Origin: Nitrospinota bacterium
GTDB lineage: Bacteria; JADFOP01
Reading direction: 5' to 3'
Assembly (NCBI GenBank): GCA_022562795.1
Contig: JADFOP010000007.1
Location: 6,120-70,119, forward strand
Length of the DNA: 64,000 nt
Part shown: positions 53,210 to 61,243 of the stretch, one piece after another
How positions within the stretch are numbered: the stretch's first letter is position 1
Layout: the number at the start of each line of letters is the position of its first letter
Made by a program: the position numbers and the translations under genes
Notes under the pieces: generated by a model
Database searches by the model: none
The model's input: the letters and a program-made list of their open reading frames with translations, nothing else
What the model was told of the DNA's origin: nothing

Positions 53210-54058
53210 TCAGGCCGGCCGTTCGAGGAGGTAGAATGAACGTCGTACATCATCGAGGATAGTTGTAAAGCACTCGGTCACAGCATACCCGTCAATATTG
53301 ACATACTTTTCTAGAAGTAGCCCCACCCCACGTCGCCAGTCGTTCAGAACTTCCGGGTATTCTCTGTAAGGTGGTAGATCGAGCGGTATCTCCATCATAA
53401 GCCGAGTATCAGCCTTATCCAAGAAGGTCTCGGCCAACCGGGGAAGGCTGCCTTCATCGACGACCCTAGTGACCCAGGTCCCCTCCGGCGGCTTCGGACG
53501 CTCTCCCGCGAGACGGGCCTCAACACGCTTGGAGGTGAGGTCCCAGGAGACGAGAAGCCGCTCATTGGTCAAGAGATGGTCCTCACGACCCTCTGCCGAA
53601 TCGAAATAGTCGGCCTTGTAGGCCCGGCAGATAGCCCCTATGGCGGTGCAATGGAAGTGGGCCGTTCTGGCAAGGAGAGGAGCGAAGGTCCAGCCCATTC
53701 GGGTGAGACCCTGGGCGAGGACGTGGTCTTTCTGGGCCATCTTTAGCAGGCGTCCGAGGCCCAAATTGCGATGGCCGCGGCGCACCGCCAAGGCCACGCC
53801 GAAGAGGTAGGGCCCATCGCTGTCGGATGAGGAGACGGCCACGGCGAATGCGACGAGATTATCCCCTAAGAACCCACCAAGAACCAGGCCTCCGGTGCGG
53901 CTTATTTCGAGAAGCTCCTGTGGGTTGTAAGGTTTAGGGCGCCGCAGTATTTGGCGCTGGGTGGCCTCGACGGCCACCATTTCACTGTAACGAGTGAGGG
54001 TCTTGACCGAAGGGTCCAGGGTTCCCTCAAGATGGGAGACGGCCTCGACGCTCTCCAT
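53210..54058 (-). CDS. GNAT-family acetyltransferase-like protein
   Basis: A 282-residue protein whose N-terminal half holds a GNAT domain: GGLVLGGFLGDNLVAFAVAV, PYLFGVALAVRRGHRNLGLG (acetyl-CoA pyrophosphate loop, RRGHRNLGLG) and RLLKMAQKDHVLAQGLTRMG. The C-terminal half, rich in basic residues and ending VTECFTTILDDVRRSFYLLE, matches the layout of predicted GNAT proteins of the COG3375 type. Substrate unknown. It starts 14 nt after copy B stops, so the two are in one transcript. Confidence 0.75.
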   Translation of the reverse strand: MESVEAVSHLEGTLDPSVKTLTRYSEMVAVEATQRQILRRPKPYNPQELLEISRTGGLVLGGFLGDNLVAFAVAVSSSDSDGPYLFGVALAVRRGHRNLGLGRLLKMAQKDHVLAQGLTRMGWTFAPLLARTAHFHCTAIGAICRAYKADYFDSAEGREDHLLTNERLLVSWDLTSKRVEARLAGERPKPPEGTWVTRVVDEGSLPRLAETFLDKADTRLMMEIPLDLPPYREYPEVLNDWRRGVGLLLEKYVNIDGYAVTECFTTILDDVRRSFYLLERPA

Positions 54059-54072
54059 GATGCTCGCCTGGC

Positions 54073-55080
54073 TCAGGGGCTCGCGGCCACTTGCTTGGCC
54101 ATCAACGCCCGCGCGCGAGCTTCGACGAAGTCTATGACCGCCACTTCTAGCCGCTTGCCTGAGAGGGAATTAATCCGTGGGATTCCACCGGGGGAGATGA
54201 CGTTTATCTCGATGAGCTTATCCTCGATGACATCTATCCCGACGAAGTGGAGGCCGTCGGCCTGGAGCTTCGGCTTAAGGATGTCGATAATATCGAGGTC
54301 CACTGCCGTCACGTCACACTGCAGGAATGCGGCCCCCACGTGGATATTGGCCCGGATCTCGCCCTTCTTGGGGATTCGCCGCATGGCCCCCAGAACCTCG
54401 CCGTCGAGCAGCAAAATCCGCTTATCGCCCTGCCTGGCAGCGCTTAGAAACTCCTGGACGATGACGCTGTTTCTCTCCCGGTAGGGACGGAGATCGTCCA
54501 CATAGTAATGGAGCAGGGAGTCGAGGTTTTCCTCGTCGCGGGTGGAGACTTTGATGACGCCGTGGCCTCCGTGGCCGGCGTAAGGCTTCATAACCATATC
54601 CCCCCCGAACTCCTCTATGACCCGCCTGAGCCGTTTCGGGTCTCGGGAGACGTGGGTTTCGGGGATGACGTCGGGGAAGTTGAGGTTGTAGAGCTTATTC
54701 GAGGCTTTCACAACCCCCATAGGGTCGTTAATGAGGAATACCCGGTCCCGGAGGATCTGGAGGTGACCCGCCATCTCGAGGTTGAGCGGCGGATCTTTCC
54801 GCATGAAGATGACATCGAGGTCCTCAAGGGGTAGGGAGTCAGGGGCCTGAGAGAGCCATGCCTGCTCGACCGCTTCCCAATAAGCCTGCACCCCGAAGGC
54901 TCGGGGAACGGTTACCCGCCACATCCGGGCCATGACCCGGTTCGCCCGAACGTAGAGGTCGTGGGGCTCCAGAAAGAAAACACCATGGCCCCGTTCGTTG
55001 CACTCGGCCATGAGGGCCACGGTGGTCTCGAAACGGGGGTCGATCGATTCCAGGGGGTCCATGATGAAGGCAATTTCCAC
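54073..55080 (-). CDS. Glutathione-synthetase-like ATP-grasp ligase, copy B
   Basis: A 335-residue GshB homologue: IAFIMDPLESIDPRFETTVA at the start, VIFMRKDPPLNLEM, DMVMKPYAGHGGHGVIKVS (ATP loop), GDKRILLLDGEVLGAMRRIP, GEIRANIHVGA and KLIEINVISPGGIPRINSL. These are the typical prokaryotic GshB motifs and length, and this copy is closer to the family pattern than copy A. GTG start at 55080 with AGAGG upstream. It leads an apparent operon with GNAT and the NACHT-like gene. The preceding 55081-55281 is an intergenic region with no gene. Confidence 0.85.
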   Translation of the reverse strand: MEIAFIMDPLESIDPRFETTVALMAECNERGHGVFFLEPHDLYVRANRVMARMWRVTVPRAFGVQAYWEAVEQAWLSQAPDSLPLEDLDVIFMRKDPPLNLEMAGHLQILRDRVFLINDPMGVVKASNKLYNLNFPDVIPETHVSRDPKRLRRVIEEFGGDMVMKPYAGHGGHGVIKVSTRDEENLDSLLHYYVDDLRPYRERNSVIVQEFLSAARQGDKRILLLDGEVLGAMRRIPKKGEIRANIHVGAAFLQCDVTAVDLDIIDILKPKLQADGLHFVGIDVIEDKLIEINVISPGGIPRINSLSGKRLEVAVIDFVEARARALMAKQVAASP

Positions 55081-55281
55081 GAGCAGGTTACCTCTCAGGC
55101 AGTAGAGGTATAAATAGCCGCACCTCTCAACTCCTTGAAATACATGGGAATAGTATTATCGGTGCGCTCAATACCTGTTGTGGTGTTCATGTTATTGCAC
55201 TAGAAAAGATAACATGTTTCAACGCTTATGGCAAATCCCGCCGGGCCTTTCAGGGCCCAACTATCTGGAATGAAAAGGCCC

Positions 55282-56079
55282 TCACCCTCCCCCGGGCTGA
55301 CTCAACTCATCCAGGAAGGTCTCCCAGGCGCTAAGGTAGTCCTCGCCGCCGACGAAGTAGGTGTCGTTGTGGCGTGCGCCCTCGATGGCGTAGAAGCGCT
55401 TGGGCTCGTTCGCCGCCTCAAAAAGCTCCCGTCCCTGGGCGAATGGGACAATCTCGTCGGCCGTGCCGTGGAGGACAAGCAGTGGGACGCGGAGCGCCCC
55501 TATTTTGGCCAAGGAATCATACTTGGTCGAGAGCAGGGAGCCCACCGGCAGCCACGGAAAGATGGCCCGGGCCATGGCTCGAATGCTCGTCATAGGGCTC
55601 TCGAGGATAAGCGCCGCCGGGGCACGGCGCCTGGCAAGCTCCACAGCCACAGCGGCGCCGACTGAGCGGCCGAAGTAGACCAGCCGAGAGGAATCCAAAT
55701 CAGGCCGGCTCATCAAATATGCCAAGGCTCCATCGGCGTCGGTGTAGGTCCCCTCCTCGCTCACCTCGCCCTGGCTGAGGCCGTACTCGCGATAGTCAAA
55801 GAGGAAGATGTTGACGTCGAGACGGTCGTGGAGGAGGCGGGCGTTGTGGAGTCGGTGGGAGATGTTGCCTGCGTTTCCGTGCATCCATAGAATGGTGGGG
55901 CGAGCGGCGCCGCCGCCCCCGGCCGGTATCCACCAGCCGTGGAGCTCCATCCCGTCAGAAGTGAGGAAGAAGACCTCCTCGAAGGCGAGTCCGTACTCGG
56001 CCGGGGTCGCCTCGATGTACTTATCGGGATAATAGATGAGGGTCTTTTCCAGGGGCCACACGCAACCTCCAAGAGCCAT
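55282..56079 (-). CDS. Alpha/beta hydrolase, probably a lipoprotein
   Basis: A serine hydrolase of the BEM46/ABHD13-like group. Visible features: TILWMHGNAGNISHRLHNAR (oxyanion region HGNAGN), FLFDYREYGLSQGE, nucleophile elbow VYFGRSVGAAVAVELA, Asp in LHGTADEIVPFAQG and His in EGARHNDTYFVGG. The ATG 56079 precedes a Cys five residues later (MALGGC). The frame continues upstream without a stop through a hydrophobic stretch, LRLCVPTLVFIVSLPMALGGC in effect a lipoprotein signal, but no standard start codon is found there, so the true start is unresolved. Confidence 0.8.
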   Translation of the reverse strand: MALGGCVWPLEKTLIYYPDKYIEATPAEYGLAFEEVFFLTSDGMELHGWWIPAGGGGAARPTILWMHGNAGNISHRLHNARLLHDRLDVNIFLFDYREYGLSQGEVSEEGTYTDADGALAYLMSRPDLDSSRLVYFGRSVGAAVAVELARRRAPAALILESPMTSIRAMARAIFPWLPVGSLLSTKYDSLAKIGALRVPLLVLHGTADEIVPFAQGRELFEAANEPKRFYAIEGARHNDTYFVGGEDYLSAWETFLDELSQPGGG

Positions 56080-56159
56080 CGGAAGCGAAACGATGAAGAC
56101 GAGGGTTGGGACGCAAAGACGAAGGAGAAGGAATTGCGATGATGGGCTCAGGGCGCGCC

Positions 56160-57071
56160 CTACCTTAACTCATCGGGAGCCTCGCCGTCAGGCTGCTCCT
56201 CTACCCCTTCGCTCTCATCCTCCTCCACACGACCCAGAACAGCCATGTAGTCCTCCATCAGGCTGACCTCCAACAGGGCCTCCCGCTGGAGGTAAATCTC
56301 GCGGAGGTTCCGGACCATCCGCATCAGCATCTCCCGGTTCGTGGAAGGGCTTAGGTAGTCCTCCCGGAAAATGAAGCCCGCCTGGCGGCACAAAGCCGCG
56401 GAGTCTTCGCGGGTCAGGAGGCGACCGTTATGGAAAGGGTCGAAATAGACCCCTCCCTCTTCTGACCCGAAGCGGCAAAGGAAGTGGCCCGGCAGCCCGA
56501 TTCCCGCAAGAGGGAGCCCCAAGCGATGGCCGACGAGAAGACATAGGGCGCTCAACGTTATCGGGATTCCACGGCGACTATCCAGTACCTTGTGAAAGAA
56601 GCCGTTGTCCGGGTCGTAGTAGTCGGCTACGTTCCCTCGGAATCCTTCATCATCGAAAAGGGTTTTAACGAAGCCCTTGAACGCCTGCAGGGGGGGCTCG
56701 ACCCGGCCTGTCCGGCTCCGGACCGCCTCAGCCAGGCGCTCCAGCTCTCTGGTGTAGGGTGCGGTCACCAGGTCGGGGTCGCGAAAGCGGGCCAGACACC
56801 AAAGGCCCGCCTCCAGGTCCACCTCATCGCCACCGGTCTCCACGAGGCGAGCGAGATCCTCCACCGGGGCCCGCCGGGGAGCTAGGAAGGCAAGCTCCTC
56901 GATGCGCCGAGCCACCTCAGGAGCAGCCCGGCCGCTCGCGCCTCGAAGCTGGTCCAGGGCGGCCTGGTCAAGGGAGGCGAGGCTCATCTCCGCCCACGCC
57001 CGGGTCGAGGAGTCGGGGTCTTCCAGAAGCTTAAGGAGAGCCGAAAGCTCGCCATCGGTCATGGTCGGCAT
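56160..57071 (-). CDS. SirB1-family protein with transglutaminase-like domain
   Basis: A 303-residue protein. The SirB1 (YchA) domain covers about 120-240: PLQAFKGFVKTLFDDEGFRG, YYDPDNGFFHKVLDSRRGIP, ITLSALCLLVGHRLGLPLAG, IGLPGHFLCRF. The Cys in SALCLLV and the His in GLPGHFL fit the transglutaminase-fold positions. A HEAT-like N-terminal and an acidic C-terminal tail flank it. It starts two bases after the AAA-VWA gene, so the two are cotranscribed. Confidence 0.85.
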   Translation of the reverse strand: MPTMTDGELSALLKLLEDPDSSTRAWAEMSLASLDQAALDQLRGASGRAAPEVARRIEELAFLAPRRAPVEDLARLVETGGDEVDLEAGLWCLARFRDPDLVTAPYTRELERLAEAVRSRTGRVEPPLQAFKGFVKTLFDDEGFRGNVADYYDPDNGFFHKVLDSRRGIPITLSALCLLVGHRLGLPLAGIGLPGHFLCRFGSEEGGVYFDPFHNGRLLTREDSAALCRQAGFIFREDYLSPSTNREMLMRMVRNLREIYLQREALLEVSLMEDYMAVLGRVEEDESEGVEEQPDGEAPDELR

Positions 57072-57073
57072 GG

Positions 57074-58984
57074 CTAGTTATGATCCTGGAGACACTTTGC
57101 CAGGGCGCCGGGAAGTTCTTCGAGGCTCTTAGCGAAGGAATACGTTCCCTTGCCTTCCCGGGCAAGTTTATCCACTTGGGTCCATTCCCTATACATCGCA
57201 GGGACTCTAAACTCGTAGTCCATGATGTAGCGTGCCGGGTCCTCGAGTCCGATGACGTGAAGCCGACTGTAGAGACGACATATCTCAAGTGGGCTTCCGC
57301 CGTGGGTCCAATCGCCGTCGCTCAACAGAATTCCAAGCTTTTTCGAATAGCCCTGCATCTCCTGAACCCCAATCAAGAGAGCGTCTCGAATATTCGTGTA
57401 GCCGACAGCCGAGAGGCTCAGGACCTCCTCCGCCACCTTCAGGGGCGACATGTGGGCCCGCAAGGGTTTTAGCAAATGGGCCTTCGTGTTGAAGACCACG
57501 ACCCCGAAGTGCTCACGAAAGTGGAGGGCGATGGTCGCGGCGGCCAGGGCCGCCATTGAGACCTTGATGCCCCGCATGGAAGATGAGTGGTCCAAGAAAA
57601 CCATGCAGGCGGTCTCTTCGGGCTTGCGCGCCAGCACCAGGATGTTCTCCTCCAGCTCCCCCGTGGGGTTATCGATAATGCGGGCCAGCGTTCCGTCGAT
57701 TTCCACCTCATCGCTCGCATTGATATCGTTGACCGCTTGGAGGGGGCCCGCCTTAAGGCCCAGGTTGGCGACCTGGCGGGCCATCTTCATGATGAGACGG
57801 CCCGCGTACTTGAGCGCGAGGTCCCTAAGCTCCTCATCGAGATCATCCTTAATGTAGCTGTAAAGGTCGAGGATGAGAGGGCTTTCCACAACGTCCCGGC
57901 CCAGATTCCGGTGGGCGCTGAGGTAGCGGCCAACATCGGCGGGATTCTCCTTCGCATCCCGCAACAAATTGCGGCTGAGCCGGGCCACCTCGTCGTCCTG
58001 GAAGAACTCCAGGTCCACATCGAACGGCAGATCCTGGCTCGGCAGTCGCTTGAGACGCTTCTCTTTCTCCTCCTCCTCCGGCTGGAACTCAGGCCTCCGC
58101 CGCGCCCCGTCGTCGTCGCCGCGTTCCACCTGATAGTAGAGGGCGAAGAAGAGCCGCTCGATAATCTCTTCCGGGGTCTTCTCGGAGGTCTCCCGGAGCC
58201 AAATGCGCCCGCTCATGGCGGAGAGCGCCGCGTCGAGGAGAACCTCGCCGACATCCCCTCCCACCTGCTCCAGGCGCACATGGGCAATCTCCAGCATGTC
58301 GATCGCCCCACGAAGGCTGGAGCCCTGCCTCACGTCGGGGTGCTCACGGGTGGCCCGAGCCAAGTCCACTGCCAGGGGAACCATATTTTGGATGGGCTCG
58401 GGGGCTAAGCTGAGGACGATCTCCTCCTCTTCGTGTTTCGACTGGTAGGAGAGCTCGACGCGGCAGAACCGGTCGTAAATCGCGCGACTGACCCTCTGGG
58501 TGCCCACATCATCGAGGGGGTTTTGGGCGCAAAGGACTCGGAAGGCCGGATGAGCCTCTACAAGGCCGTATCGAGGCACAACGAGACGCCCCTCGGACAA
58601 GACCGAGACGAAGACATTCGCCGTATCGGCAGGCATGCGGTTGAATTCCTCGATGTAAAGCAGGCCCCCCTCCATGGCTCGAACCAGGGGACCTTTCTCG
58701 AACGACTCGGGAGAGAAGCCACGACGAAAAACATCGGCAGGGGGGAAATGGCCCACTAGCTTACTCAAGGTGAGATCGATCCCACCCTCGACGAAGTAGA
58801 CCGGAAGACCACTGGCCCCGGCTATCGCCCTGAGCAACGTGGACTTGGCCGTCCCGGGAGCGCCTTCGAGGATTAGGTGGCGACCGGCGTTCAGGGCCGC
58901 CAAAATCTGCTCGATCTCTCCTCGTCGGCCTACCACCTTGCTCTCGACGGTGGACTGAAGAGCCTGGAAGCTGGGCGCCTGCAT
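57074..58984 (-). CDS. MoxR-like AAA+ ATPase fused to a VWA domain
   Basis: A 636-residue fusion. The N-terminal AAA+ part has Walker A EGAPGTAKSTLLRAIAGA, Walker B GGLLYIEEFNRMPAD and sensor 1 FRVLCAQNPLDD, as in MoxR/BchI proteins. A highly charged linker (PEFQPEEEEKEKRLKRLP) leads to a VWA domain with the MIDAS motif MVFLDHSSSMRG, a conserved Thr in VGYTNIRDAL and the Asp in ILLSDGDWT. This is the BchI/BchD chelatase-type or CoxD/E-like arrangement in one chain. I start at ATG 58984; the frame runs further upstream from TTG. Role: probably a chaperone-like metal- or protein-assembly factor. Confidence 0.85.
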   Translation of the reverse strand: MQAPSFQALQSTVESKVVGRRGEIEQILAALNAGRHLILEGAPGTAKSTLLRAIAGASGLPVYFVEGGIDLTLSKLVGHFPPADVFRRGFSPESFEKGPLVRAMEGGLLYIEEFNRMPADTANVFVSVLSEGRLVVPRYGLVEAHPAFRVLCAQNPLDDVGTQRVSRAIYDRFCRVELSYQSKHEEEEIVLSLAPEPIQNMVPLAVDLARATREHPDVRQGSSLRGAIDMLEIAHVRLEQVGGDVGEVLLDAALSAMSGRIWLRETSEKTPEEIIERLFFALYYQVERGDDDGARRRPEFQPEEEEKEKRLKRLPSQDLPFDVDLEFFQDDEVARLSRNLLRDAKENPADVGRYLSAHRNLGRDVVESPLILDLYSYIKDDLDEELRDLALKYAGRLIMKMARQVANLGLKAGPLQAVNDINASDEVEIDGTLARIIDNPTGELEENILVLARKPEETACMVFLDHSSSMRGIKVSMAALAAATIALHFREHFGVVVFNTKAHLLKPLRAHMSPLKVAEEVLSLSAVGYTNIRDALLIGVQEMQGYSKKLGILLSDGDWTHGGSPLEICRLYSRLHVIGLEDPARYIMDYEFRVPAMYREWTQVDKLAREGKGTYSFAKSLEELPGALAKCLQDHN

Positions 58985-59196
58985 GGTGAGGTTCCCTGGA
59001 ACTTTCCGAACGAACTGGTAGCCGCTCTCCAACAGTATACGTACGGGCCGCCCAAAAGACAACGGCGTCGCATAGACCCTGGCCTTCCCGCCCTTGAAAT
59101 GGAACAAAAACCGCCTGAGATTTGTTTATAAAGGAGGACCCAAGGATCACCCTTCTTAAGCAGCAGAGGGGTCTAGGTAATATGGAGGATACTGGT

Positions 59197-59751
59197 ATGG
59201 GTTCTAGACGATTCCTCACAATATCGGCCGCCCTGGGCGCGGCCCTCCTCCTGGCGGTTTCCCTGGCAGGCGCCAGCGGGCAGGCCCGCCTGACCCAGCT
59301 CCTCTCGCCCCGGGTCGCTAAGGAGTTTCTTATGACTGTGGATTGGGGGCGCTACGAGGCCACACAGATCAACATCGCCGAAGATACCGCCTGGGAGGAC
59401 CCCGCCATTTACCTCGACCTCAAGGGCGACGCATGGACGGTTGAGTTTCCCAACGACAGATTCTTGTCCCATACTCGATTCTTCCTTGGCGACATCGCCG
59501 ACCCACGGCCCGTGAAGGGCGACCTCCAGAAGGCGGCCCTCAAACTTCTGGAGCGCGACCTCGTCTACGTCTTCCGGGTCCGCCTTGGGAAGTCTGAGGG
59601 TCCAGACCAGGCCATAATTCTGACACCATACACCATTCATGCCTTCACGCTCGGAGACACCATCCGTATCAAGCTCGACGACAACGGCCTGCAGACCCGG
59701 GAAGGGGACCTCACCGGCGGCGACGATAAGGGCGGTCCCTCCGGCCGATAG
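59197..59751 (+). CDS. Secreted protein, unknown function
   Basis: A 184-residue protein from ATG 59197, eight bases after GGAGG. It has a signal peptide (RRFLTISAALGAALLLAVSL, cleavage after ASGQA) and a beta-rich mature domain with DTAWEDPAIYLDLKGDAWTV and DLVYVFRVRLGKSEGPDQAI. It ends in a low-complexity glycine-aspartate tail. No family recognised. Divergent from the AAA-VWA gene. Confidence 0.6.
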   Translation: MGSRRFLTISAALGAALLLAVSLAGASGQARLTQLLSPRVAKEFLMTVDWGRYEATQINIAEDTAWEDPAIYLDLKGDAWTVEFPNDRFLSHTRFFLGDIADPRPVKGDLQKAALKLLERDLVYVFRVRLGKSEGPDQAIILTPYTIHAFTLGDTIRIKLDDNGLQTREGDLTGGDDKGGPSGR

Positions 59752-59821
59752 GGCGAGAACCTACCAGACCCGATAAATCCACCCGCCATCCATTGAGGAA
59801 AGGTGCGAGGATACTTCTCCC

Positions 59822-60742
59822 ATGCGCTTCGGAGCCCACGTATCAATTGCCGGAAGCGTGGCCGAGGCCCCGGCCAGGGGCCTTGAGCTGGGGTGCCGCA
59901 CCATCCAGATATTCACCAAGAACGCCCGCCAGTGGAAGGCCAAGCCCTTGGGCGACGAGGAGGCAGATCAATTCCGCGCCGCCGTTGATACAAGCCCCAT
60001 CTGGGAAGTTGCGGCCCATAACACCTACCTCATCAACATGGCCAACCCTGAAGACGCTGGTTGGGAGAAGTCGGTAGAGGCCATGCTCGACGAGGTGGAC
60101 CGCTGCGACGCCCTCGGCGTAAAGCACCTGGTGTCCCATCCCGGCTCTCACCTCGACTCCGGCGAGTCGGCGGGACTGAGGCGCATCGCCGAGGCCCTCG
60201 ATGCCATCCACGAGGCCAGACCCGCCTCAGCATGCCTCATCACCTTAGAGGCCACCGCCGGCCAGGGCACGAACCTCGGCTACCGCTTCGAACACTTCTC
60301 GGAGCTCCTGGGCATGGTCAAAGCCCCTAAGCGGCTGGCCTTCTGCCTCGATACCTGTCACATCTTCGCCGCCGGCTACGACCTCGTCGATAGGTCGGGC
60401 TACGAGGGAACGATGAAGGCCTTCGACGAGTCGGTGGGCCTGGAGAGGCTCGCCCTCTGGCACGTGAACGATTCGGTCAAGGGCCTGGGAAGCCGCCTCG
60501 ACCGCCACGCCCACATCGGCCGGGGCGCAATCGGCCTGAAGGGCTTCCGGCGGCTGGTCAACGACGAGCGCTTCTTTCAAACCCCAATGATTCTGGAAAC
60601 CCCGAAGGATAAGCCGACGGACGACGTTGAAAATCTGAGAACCCTCCGCCACCTCGTGACCGGCAAGGCCAGAAAGGCCACTAAAACCCTCAAGCCGGAA
60701 GAAGCCCTGCCCAATAAGGCCATGACAAAAGCGAAGAAGTAA
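59822..60742 (+). CDS. nfo: Deoxyribonuclease IV (AP endonuclease)
   Basis: Cleaves abasic sites in base excision repair with three metal ions. The 306-residue TIM-barrel protein has MRFGAHVSIAGSV at the start, IQIFTKNARQWK, AAHNTYLINMANP, HLVSHPGSHLDSGES, ITLEATAGQGTNLGYRFEH, AFCLDTCHIFAAGYD, WHVNDSVKGLGSRLDRHAHI and MILETPKDKPTD, all typical Nfo metal sites. A basic C-terminal tail (KARKATKTLKPEEALPNKAM) is extra. Confidence 0.95.
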   Translation: MRFGAHVSIAGSVAEAPARGLELGCRTIQIFTKNARQWKAKPLGDEEADQFRAAVDTSPIWEVAAHNTYLINMANPEDAGWEKSVEAMLDEVDRCDALGVKHLVSHPGSHLDSGESAGLRRIAEALDAIHEARPASACLITLEATAGQGTNLGYRFEHFSELLGMVKAPKRLAFCLDTCHIFAAGYDLVDRSGYEGTMKAFDESVGLERLALWHVNDSVKGLGSRLDRHAHIGRGAIGLKGFRRLVNDERFFQTPMILETPKDKPTDDVENLRTLRHLVTGKARKATKTLKPEEALPNKAMTKAKK

Positions 60743-60796
60743 GCTACGAAAGGAGCCTGACCGTCTGCCAGCCCTTCCATTTGGCCATTTGACACA

Positions 60797-60841
60797 TTTG
60801 ACACTTCTACACACATCTTGGGTTTTTCAAGAAGTGTCAAA
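60797..60841 (+). repeat. 12-bp inverted repeat downstream of nfo
   Basis: TTTGACACTTCT and AGAAGTGTCAAA are perfect complements separated by 21 nt. Without a T-tract it is not a classical terminator; it could be an operator or a processing stem. The rest of 60743-61188 carries no gene but has CCGCCTGAGG-type palindromes at 61095-61144. Confidence 0.6.
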
Positions 60842-61188
60842 TTGAGCCTTGTACATTGATTTTACTGGCCTTATAGAAAATCAGCCCTCGGACATAAGCG
60901 TACAGTGTCCAACAGTGTCCAGAAGCCTCAGCTTACCATAAACCATTGATTATATTGTGGCTATTGGAAATCGTAGGCTTTTGGAAAATGGACAGGTGTG
61001 AAGGAGGTGTCCAACTCTTGTAAGTGGTGGAAATTATAAAGCTTGCGGGCTTTAGCCAGAAATCCCGTGTATTTCGGGATCGGCAGCCCCACCTTCCGCT
61101 TAAGGCGGACCTGAGGCGGAACCCCCCGACCCGCCTGAGGCGGGCTGGCGGTCTCAGGTTCAGGAGCGAACCTGAGCTACCCAAATTA

Positions 61189-61220
61189 AGGGTAGTCGGG
61201 GTCGCCCCTGACCCCGACTC
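61189..61220 (+). repeat. 32-nt inverted repeat, left copy
   Basis: Begins AGGGTAGTCGG and ends CCCCGACTC; it is the exact reverse complement of 63598-63629. Each copy is itself palindromic (GTCGGGGTC / GACCCCGAC). The pair encloses the TPR gene and its leader. Confidence 0.85.
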
Positions 61221-61243
61221 GACCTGTCGAGGGCGCGGTATGA

